Source of the DNA: Candidatus Omnitrophota bacterium
Lineage (GTDB): Bacteria; Omnitrophota; Gorgyraeia; B26-G9
Assembly: GCA_018817165.1 (NCBI GenBank)
Contig: JAHITY010000006.1
Location: 1 to 54,934, forward strand
DNA length: 54,934 bases
Direction of reading: 5' to 3'
The notes below the pieces were generated by a model, which made no database searches, was not told where the DNA came from, and was given only the letters and a program-made list of their open reading frames with translations. Numbering within the stretch: position 1 is the first letter of the stretch; each line of letters opens with the position of its first letter. Shown here piece by piece: positions 7,975 to 14,709 of this stretch. The position numbers and the translations under genes were made by a program.

Positions 7975-10900
7975 TTATATTGCTGATTGTACAAAATCAT
8001 TCGCTGATATTTCTTTGCTTTTACTTAATTCTATATTCTGCATATCCAAACAAAGCTGAACTTTACCCTTATGATTAAACAGACATGAATATAAATGATT
8101 TGCCCGCGGATAGTTTTGTTTTGTCAAAACATCCAAAGTTTCTCTATCACCGATAACATTAAGTTTACCTTTATTCCGGCTTAGCAGTACCAGCAATGCC
8201 TCGGGTTTTGCGAATTCAGGCTCTGACAAAAATAATGGATTTGTCTTTTTAAACCCGTTTCCATTTACTTGTTCCCTAATATTTTTTTCGCTTCGCACTA
8301 ATGAAACCAACACTATTTTATTTTCTCCGCCCTGAATACTTATCGGAGTAAAAATATTTTGTTTTAATATTTGCGAATCAGCATCTGAAAAATTAGCATC
8401 GATCAAATCACTGATCAGTTTTATCTGTCCGTTGTAATATGTAATTACCGTAATATCTTCCGGTTTATTTCCTTCGGCCAAAAAATATTTTATTCGTTTT
8501 AAGATCCAAAGCGCTTCTGTTTTATTACAAGGGCTGCTTCCATATTGATAAGGTTCAGCAAATGATTGTTTTTCCCAAGTTGCGGTATCTTCAACAACAA
8601 AAGTATCAGCGTCTATTTTATCACCCCGTTGATTACTAATGCTTTGCAAATTAATCACTCCCCGGTACCATTCTTTGAGCAAATCAACACTAATCCATGG
8701 ATTCCGGTAATTAACCAACAAACTTACTCGATTAAACGGCATTGCGATCAACTCTTTAAATGAACTGATATGATACCGGCAAATAGCTTTCTGTGAAATA
8801 TTTTTTTGAAATAATTCCATTATCTTCCCGGAAAATCTTGATGCTAATTTATAGGGAGAAAACTGCAGATGATCCCCAACTAAGATCAAAGCATCAGGCT
8901 TGAGAATATACAAAGCCGTAATTAATTCCGGATAATTTATCAGGGCTGCCTCATCAACAATCACAGTAACATCTTTTAGAAATTTTGCTGATTCAGGATT
9001 GCGTAACTGATTAATCAGCAAATCCAAACTTGCGCCCATATCAGTTCCCACAAACAAACAGCCATTATCTTCTTCGGTTAGATTAAGTTCTTTATACCTG
9101 CGCATGAATTCTTCTTGGGCTGATGTTGAATGCCTACTGTATTTAACCAGAACTTCTGAATTAATTTTTCGCTGATTTTTACCACAACGTATCACAGGCA
9201 TTTGAGAATTTCCGGCAGCTAAAGTAATATCATCCGCGATCTTATGTTGCGGCGCTATAATAAAAACCGGTTTTTTCTTTTTCAAGATAATATTTTTTGC
9301 TGCAGCCAGTAATACCCTGGTCTTGCCTGTGCCAAACGGACCTAAAACTAATCCAAACTTTGTTTTTAAAATCATATTAACCGCTGCTTTTTGAAATTTG
9401 TCCATCCCTTCTGCGTAAGCAATATCTTGTTTCAACTCTTCAATATCATTAATATCTTTTGCCGCTGATTTAATCCTTAGAAAATAATCCAGAACGGCGA
9501 TACCAGTACTTTTATCTTTACCATTGATTTTTCTGATAATTGTTTGCAATGTTTTCCTCTGCAAATCTTCAGAATGCGTACTCGGAATATAATAAAACTT
9601 AACTTCTTTTCGATCTAAAGGTAAACCTTCTGGCAAGTAATTTTTTTTATTTGCGGGTTTTAAAAGCAGTTTACTGCCGGCATTAAGGATATTACTGCAT
9701 TTAAGCTCATAGTACTTTCCTTCCGACTCCATGACGATATCACTACCAGGCTCAATTTTCGCCAAAGCCTCTGAGAATCTTACCTGAATAACCAGTCCAT
9801 CAGTTTCCCTGTTTATATTGAATACAATCAGCTGCTCCATACCGCTATCCATTTCAGCATCAATAACTTGTTTAAGCAATGCAACTTGCCCCTTAAGTTC
9901 ATTCTTAACAGCATCAACTGAACGAAGCGGAATATTCTCAGGATCACATAAAATTACAGCCTGAGCAAACTCATCTAGTGGCTTTACTTGTTTTTTAGAT
10001 TTAGATATTTGAGGATTACCCTTATCCGGCTGAGTTATTTCAGATGTCTGAATACTTTCATTTTGCGGCTCTGGCAATATCTCTGCCAATTTTTTATTAT
10101 TTTCTTTTATCGCAGTTAACAGCTCTGCTTCTATTGTTCTCAGCTGTTTTTTAAGTAAGGAAAATTCGCCTTTTTTTACAACAGCAATACCTTGCTGCAA
10201 TTGATTAATCTTTTCTTGAAACCTTATAACTGTATCAACAGGTAATTCTTGATATGCAGCATCAAAAACTGTTGTTAATATTTCTAATGCTTTTACTAAA
10301 ACATGTTTTCTAGCAGAAACAGTAGACGGGATAAAACCATCTAATTGCTCTGAACTATCTTGCGATGCTTGATCAAGAATCACTGATTGTGTGTTCAAAT
10401 TATCTCGTTGAGCTTCTTCTGCTTTAGCTTCAACTTCAAACAGCTCATGATTAGAAAATGATTTATCGTGATCTTCGTTTGTTAATTCAGGCAAATCATT
10501 AGTATTTTTAGGTCCAGGCTTTAAGGTTCGATTCTTAAGTTTATTCTTTTTTAAGGATTTTCCCTTTTTACCCGTATCACCAATCCGAGATAATTCACTG
10601 GCCAAAGCGCCATGTTTTAATAAAGCTTTATTTAGTTTGATTCCCAGTTCCAGTAAATCATCCCAATCCCCTTGAGTTTCAACAGTATTAAATGATTCCT
10701 CAAGGCTATTTATCTGCTGTTCATATGCTTCAATCAAATCCAATGACTTAATCCATTTCCTACGTTCACTGAAAAGTTTTTTAAGTTTTTTAATATCCTT
10801 GATAAATTCTTTCTTTTGCCTAGCTTTAGGAGTATATAGCGCATCACGCCTTGCCAGTCTTTTTTTAAACAAAAGATAAACCAGATTATTCGTTTTTCCA

Positions 10901-11178
10901 GCAGTTTTTTTTGCTTTGGCATATTCAGTCAATCCATTCAAACTTGTTAAACTTCTAAAAAACCCCGGATTTACAGCTACTTCTCTTTCCCATACACTAT
11001 TAATAAACATGCTATTTAAATCAGGAGTATTTAACATAATCCGCGGCGATAGGTTTCCCTGTTCAGTTTTATGTTTTGTGAAATTCCGGCTTTTGATTTC
11101 ACAAGCCATCCCCATATTACCCAGCAAAAGTACTTGGATTAATATCAAGCTGATTATTTTAAATAATATTTTATTCAT
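7975..11178 (-). CDS. Exported SF1 (DNA2/UPF1-like) helicase, LSP/-AI family
   Basis: A 1067-residue protein whose C-terminal half is a superfamily 1 helicase: Walker A GPFGTGKT (613-620), Walker B VDEAA (741-745), motif III GDHLQ (768-772), LLVNYRN (821-827), ITYYNGQ (912-918), SIQGGENK (947-954) and LLVLLSRNKGKLNVIGD near 1000. The ATPase residues look intact. The first ~25 residues form a signal peptide (core SLILIQVLLL, end MGMAC), followed by GNLSPRIML (41-49). Residues 100-400 are charged, helical and rich in Lys/Gln. The protein ends in QSAI. An SF1 helicase behind an export signal is unusual: either it is exported and meets nucleic acid outside, or the N-terminus anchors it at the inner membrane. 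It is first in its operon, with a promoter about 120 bases upstream. Confidence 0.8.
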   Translation of the reverse strand: MNKILFKIISLILIQVLLLGNMGMACEIKSRNFTKHKTEQGNLSPRIMLNTPDLNSMFINSVWEREVAVNPGFFRSLTSLNGLTEYAKAKKTAGKTNNLVYLLFKKRLARRDALYTPKARQKKEFIKDIKKLKKLFSERRKWIKSLDLIEAYEQQINSLEESFNTVETQGDWDDLLELGIKLNKALLKHGALASELSRIGDTGKKGKSLKKNKLKNRTLKPGPKNTNDLPELTNEDHDKSFSNHELFEVEAKAEEAQRDNLNTQSVILDQASQDSSEQLDGFIPSTVSARKHVLVKALEILTTVFDAAYQELPVDTVIRFQEKINQLQQGIAVVKKGEFSLLKKQLRTIEAELLTAIKENNKKLAEILPEPQNESIQTSEITQPDKGNPQISKSKKQVKPLDEFAQAVILCDPENIPLRSVDAVKNELKGQVALLKQVIDAEMDSGMEQLIVFNINRETDGLVIQVRFSEALAKIEPGSDIVMESEGKYYELKCSNILNAGSKLLLKPANKKNYLPEGLPLDRKEVKFYYIPSTHSEDLQRKTLQTIIRKINGKDKSTGIAVLDYFLRIKSAAKDINDIEELKQDIAYAEGMDKFQKAAVNMILKTKFGLVLGPFGTGKTRVLLAAAKNIILKKKKPVFIIAPQHKIADDITLAAGNSQMPVIRCGKNQRKINSEVLVKYSRHSTSAQEEFMRRYKELNLTEEDNGCLFVGTDMGASLDLLINQLRNPESAKFLKDVTVIVDEAALINYPELITALYILKPDALILVGDHLQFSPYKLASRFSGKIMELFQKNISQKAICRYHISSFKELIAMPFNRVSLLVNYRNPWISVDLLKEWYRGVINLQSISNQRGDKIDADTFVVEDTATWEKQSFAEPYQYGSSPCNKTEALWILKRIKYFLAEGNKPEDITVITYYNGQIKLISDLIDANFSDADSQILKQNIFTPISIQGGENKIVLVSLVRSEKNIREQVNGNGFKKTNPLFLSEPEFAKPEALLVLLSRNKGKLNVIGDRETLDVLTKQNYPRANHLYSCLFNHKGKVQLCLDMQNIELSKSKEISANDFVQSAI

Positions 11179-11297
11179 TCACCGATTCCCTATACTTGAA
11201 AACGAAATTTAGGATATAAACATGCCATAAACCATTGATTTTAAATTAACTTAAGATTAATATTTGGCCCTAACCCAATGAATAACAAAAGTGTTAA

Positions 11298-11326
11298 AGT
11301 ATACCATATGAAATCTTATTTTGCAA
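11298..11326 (-). promoter_or_regulatory. Promoter of the exported helicase operon (TTGCA/TAYACTTTAA type)
   Basis: On the minus strand TTGCAA (11326-11321), 17 bases ending CATATGG, then TATACT (11303-11298) followed by TTAAC. The same layout, with matches well outside the two hexamers (CATATGG before the -10 and CTTTAAC after it), stands before the HD-GYP gene at 42285-42313. A third, shorter match is at 37714-37742. The leader to the ATG is about 115 bases. Confidence 0.65.
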
Positions 11327-11420
11327 AATTAAAGCGGATTTTTTATTTACCATAACTATTTGATAAATAATAAGATAGGGTATCTGCAGGGAGTAATTGC
11401 CTGTTTTTATTTATTGTTAA

Positions 11421-12353
11421 TTAAAGACTTGCTAAAGAAATGATTTTTTCTGCTATTTCTTGTGGAGATGTTTCCTCGCCTGCCAAAGTCCAAATTATGT
11501 CCTTATCCTGGCGAAACCAGGTAAGTTGACGCTTAGCAAAACGCCGGCTGTCGCGCTTAATTGTTTTTTTAGCAAAATCCAAACCACATTTAGCTTCTAA
11601 ATATTCACTGATTTGTTTTATCCCCAAGGCTTGCTTAGCAGTAGGGCTTAATTCTTTACTCAATAAATTTTTCACTTCATCCAAAAAACCTGCTTCAAAC
11701 ATTTGATCAACTCTTTGCTCAATTCGCTGATATAGTTCTCTTCTCTCTCTCTCTATGCCGAAGATCTTAAAATCATATTTTTCATCCAAACCCTCAATCT
11801 CGGTTTTCAGCTCAGAAATTTTTCGACTGCTAATTTCAAAAACTTCCAGTGCCCGGATAACCCGGCGCATATCATTGTGGTGAATTTTCTTTGCTGCCTG
11901 AGGATCGACACTCTGCAAGCGAGCGTAAAGATGTAAATTGCCCTTATGTTTTGACTCCTGAGTTAATTCCTTGCGCAGCTGCTCATCCTTGCCATTATCA
12001 GAAAAAAGCCCTTTAGTCAAAGCTTTTACATATAAGCCTGTACCCCCGACAATCAAAGGGATTTTCCCACGGCTTAATATATTTTCAATTGCTTCCAAAG
12101 CTTTTTGGCGAAAAATAGCAACACTATAATCTTCATTGGGCTCTAATATATCAATCAAATGATGTGCCACCGCTTTTTGTTCTTCCATTGAAGGTTTTGC
12201 ACTTAGAATATCCATGCCTCGATAAACTTGCATTGAATCAGCAGATATAATTTCGCCATTAATCTTTTTGGCGATTTCAATAGCCACCGCGGTTTTACCA
12301 CTGGCAGTTGGGCCAACGAGAAACAATACAAAAGGTTTTTTACTATTTTTCAT
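11421..12353 (-). CDS. miaA: tRNA dimethylallyltransferase
   Basis: MiaA transfers a dimethylallyl group to N6 of A37 in tRNAs that read UNN codons. The 310-residue length is normal. The P-loop GPTASGKT is at 14-21, followed by ISADSMQVYRGMDI and, further on, VGGTGLYVKAL, RRVIRALEV and the C-terminal QLTWFRQD. All are family signatures. MiaB, which acts next on the same base, is encoded about 2.3 kb upstream on the same strand, but 383 non-coding bases and a SPOR gene separate them. Confidence 0.95.
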   Translation of the reverse strand: MKNSKKPFVLFLVGPTASGKTAVAIEIAKKINGEIISADSMQVYRGMDILSAKPSMEEQKAVAHHLIDILEPNEDYSVAIFRQKALEAIENILSRGKIPLIVGGTGLYVKALTKGLFSDNGKDEQLRKELTQESKHKGNLHLYARLQSVDPQAAKKIHHNDMRRVIRALEVFEISSRKISELKTEIEGLDEKYDFKIFGIERERRELYQRIEQRVDQMFEAGFLDEVKNLLSKELSPTAKQALGIKQISEYLEAKCGLDFAKKTIKRDSRRFAKRQLTWFRQDKDIIWTLAGEETSPQEIAEKIISLASL

Positions 12354-12736
12354 TTCAATCTCATTTCTTTATTTATCTTGTCCTAATATAGCTAACACTT
12401 TTTAACACCAATAATTTACTTAACCGCCCGCTTCGCTCGATAAACGCTGTTTAAAACAAATAGCTTATCTTAAGTGTATATGCTCAACATGTTTTCTTTG
12501 AAAACATTGGTTTTATTCAAAGTGACCGCAACAAGAAAAATGAATTTTTCTTTTGATTCACCTTTGAATAAACCTTAGCCGCGCGTAGCGGCTTGAGCGT
12601 ATAATTTTTATCTGCGTCCATCTGTGTTCATCTGCGGTTAATTTATTTTTTTGTCAACCTATTTCAGGATAGCACACTTTTGCCATGAGCTATGAGCCAT
12701 CAGCTATAAGCCAAGCGCGGAGCGCTTTACGCTGAT
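12354..12736 (-). repeat. Intergenic region of 383 bases with several short repeats and hairpins
   Basis: No gene is seen. The region holds a perfect small hairpin (GTTTTC/GAAAAC, 12491-12505) and a long imperfect inverted repeat (12509-12525 with 12558-12574) that encloses a second one (12533-12541 with 12543-12552). Three imperfect ten-base direct repeats follow (12611-12640, TCTGyGTyCA type), then a direct repeat AGCTATrAGCCA (12688-12699 and 12702-12713) and a palindrome AGCGCggaGCGCT (12714-12726). The three-copy motif resembles intergenic repeats scattered in many draft bacterial genomes (recollection). The density of structure suggests a small non-autonomous repeat element or accumulated repeat debris. 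Confidence 0.5.
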
Positions 12737-13495
12737 TTAGGGAAATATATGGGTTGGCAAATGTTCTTTATCTTTCAGTTCCTGCTCAGTATGTTCAGCG
12801 GCAATCAAGGAAACGAATTCTCCGACTCTTACTCTATACAATTTATTGCCATTAGAATCAAACGGCGTAACAAAAACCTCATAACCTTTGCTCAACAAAT
12901 CTTTGCTTAGTTTATCCGCATTTTCCGGACTGGAAAAACAACCGACCTGAATTGTAAAAAAATTACCGCCAACAGAGGAATTATCCACAATCTTTCGCTC
13001 AAAACTTTGAGGGTATTTTTTTTCCAACAGATCAAAATAATATTTTGACTGAGTCCACTTGCTGTTTTTCTGAAACGCCTTGCCTAATTTAAACAATAAA
13101 GCAGCTTCATAATCTGTTTCTTTTTTTTCCAGGAGCTGTTTATAAATACTTATTGCTTTGTCATAACCATGCTGCATAAAATAAGTATCCGCTATCGCGA
13201 TATATATTTTGGTTGAATGTTCTTCTTTCGTTTGCTTAAGCGCCTGCCTAAAAATATCGCGAGCCTGTTCATAATTCTCTAATTGCGCAAAACAATCACC
13301 CTTAAGATACAGCATTTCCCTCTTATCATGCCCGGACAAATTTGTCTCCAAACGATTACATTCATCAATTGCCGCATAATAATCATTTTTCAGCATTAGT
13401 TTTACTGTCTGATCTAATTTTGCAGTATAAGCATAGGTAACAGCACCCAGATTAAGGCTGAAAAACACTATGGCTAAAAATATATATTTTCTCAT
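12737..13495 (-). CDS. Exported TPR protein with C-terminal SPOR domain
   Basis: A 252-residue protein with a signal peptide (about 1-22, NLGAVTYAY), three or four TPR-like helical pairs (about 30-165; GDCFAQLENYEQARDIFRQAL and KLGKAFQKNSKWTQSKYYF) and a SPOR domain (about 178-252; FFTIQVGCFSSPENADKL, YRVRVGEF). SPOR domains bind denuded glycan strands of septal peptidoglycan, so the protein probably works in the periplasm at the cell wall or division site. It begins 11 bases after the miaB stop and is likely co-transcribed with it. The partner of the TPR part is unknown. Confidence 0.8.
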   Translation of the reverse strand: MRKYIFLAIVFFSLNLGAVTYAYTAKLDQTVKLMLKNDYYAAIDECNRLETNLSGHDKREMLYLKGDCFAQLENYEQARDIFRQALKQTKEEHSTKIYIAIADTYFMQHGYDKAISIYKQLLEKKETDYEAALLFKLGKAFQKNSKWTQSKYYFDLLEKKYPQSFERKIVDNSSVGGNFFTIQVGCFSSPENADKLSKDLLSKGYEVFVTPFDSNGNKLYRVRVGEFVSLIAAEHTEQELKDKEHLPTHIFP

Positions 13496-13506
13496 AAACT
13501 ATTCCG

Positions 13507-14658
13507 CTATTCTTTTTTTTTGTGCGATTGTCTTTGATAATCAAGCAAAATCTTATGTCTAGCCTTCTTAATTTCTTCAGATACATCGTCCTTAAGCTCA
13601 GCAGCTTTTGTATACAGCCGAGGCGAATATTTAAACAAATATGCGGCTTCAAATTTTATTTCCTGCATCAGCTGATAAGTATCCGCAAAATCTTTTTCGC
13701 TTTCACTAGGAAACCCTACCATAACATCAGTACCCAGCCTAAGTCCAGGAATAATTTCTTTTGCTGCTTTGGCTAGTTTTTTATAATGCGCCACAGTATA
13801 CCCCCTATTCATTTTCTTTAATATTCTATCTGAGCCGGACTGTACCGGCAAATGTAAAAATTTCCGGCATTTATTTAATTCCGCCATTTTTTCAAAAAGC
13901 GCGATATTCGCGTCTTTAGGATGAGAAGTGACGAAATCGAATTTCTCAAGCCCATTAATTGCATTAACCATATCCAGCAACTCAACAAAAGAAACGCTTT
14001 TATCTTTTCCTTGTGTCTTGTGGCTTGTGTCTTGTGACTTGTAAGAGTTGACATTCTGCCCCAAAAGAGTTATCTCCTTTACACCTTTTTTAACCAAAGA
14101 ATTTATCTCTTTGATTATCTCCTCAGCATCACGACTTCTTTCTCGGCCTCTAACAAAAGGCACAATACAGTACGAACAAAAATTATTGCAGCCTTCCATA
14201 ATATTAACATTGCAATGCGACTTATCGCTGATATATTCTGTATTATAAACAAAAGCATCTCTTTGCTCTTTACCTACCGCGATTGCCCGGCCAAAACCAG
14301 CTTCTAAATCATCGAGTAATCCCGGGATCGCACTGATATTATTCGGGCCAACAACTAAATCAACCATAGGCGCTTTATCAAATACTGCCTGCTGCCAAGC
14401 CTGAGCCATACAGCCAATCAATCCGATAATCGGCTTGCCAGTAAGTTTTTTCCGTTTTTTAAGTTTGCCGATCTCAGACCAGACCCTATCCTCAGCATGT
14501 TGCCTTACGCTACAGGTATTAACCAGCACAATATCAGCCTCTTTTTCTATTGCAGCAAGCTCATAGCCTTTTTTAATCAGCAATCCGGCAACCAGCTCAG
14601 AATCGCGGATATTCATCTGACATCCGAAGGTCTTTAAATAAAATGTTTTACTTTTCAT
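13507..14658 (-). CDS. miaB: tRNA-2-methylthio-N6-dimethylallyladenosine synthase lacking the TRAM domain
   Basis: MiaB is a radical-SAM enzyme that methylthiolates i6A37 of tRNA. The N-terminal [4Fe-4S] ligands fall at C13, C49 and C83, and the radical-SAM motif CNNFCSYC gives C157, C161 and C164. Downstream signatures such as LLGQNVNSY and LHLPVQSGSDRILKKMNRGY are intact. The ATG at 14658 is chosen because the family begins just before the FGCQMN motif; the open frame could start 12 residues earlier. The protein stops at 383 residues after ARHKILLDYQRQSHKKKE, just where the ~60-residue tRNA-binding TRAM domain usually starts. The next gene begins 11 bases later, so no frameshifted TRAM is hidden downstream. 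The stop follows a run of nine A, so a fresh frameshift or sequencing error at the end is possible. Confidence 0.92.
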   Translation of the reverse strand: MKSKTFYLKTFGCQMNIRDSELVAGLLIKKGYELAAIEKEADIVLVNTCSVRQHAEDRVWSEIGKLKKRKKLTGKPIIGLIGCMAQAWQQAVFDKAPMVDLVVGPNNISAIPGLLDDLEAGFGRAIAVGKEQRDAFVYNTEYISDKSHCNVNIMEGCNNFCSYCIVPFVRGRERSRDAEEIIKEINSLVKKGVKEITLLGQNVNSYKSQDTSHKTQGKDKSVSFVELLDMVNAINGLEKFDFVTSHPKDANIALFEKMAELNKCRKFLHLPVQSGSDRILKKMNRGYTVAHYKKLAKAAKEIIPGLRLGTDVMVGFPSESEKDFADTYQLMQEIKFEAAYLFKYSPRLYTKAAELKDDVSEEIKKARHKILLDYQRQSHKKKE

Positions 14659-14709
14659 ATATCCGCTATTAATTCTCCTGAAAATTACACACACCCAATC
14701 TCACGTGAT

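Noticed and set aside
13078-13110. TTGCCTAA followed by ACAATAAAG on the + strand inside the SPOR gene
   Set aside because: Spacing does not fit the promoter set and it lies inside a coding region.
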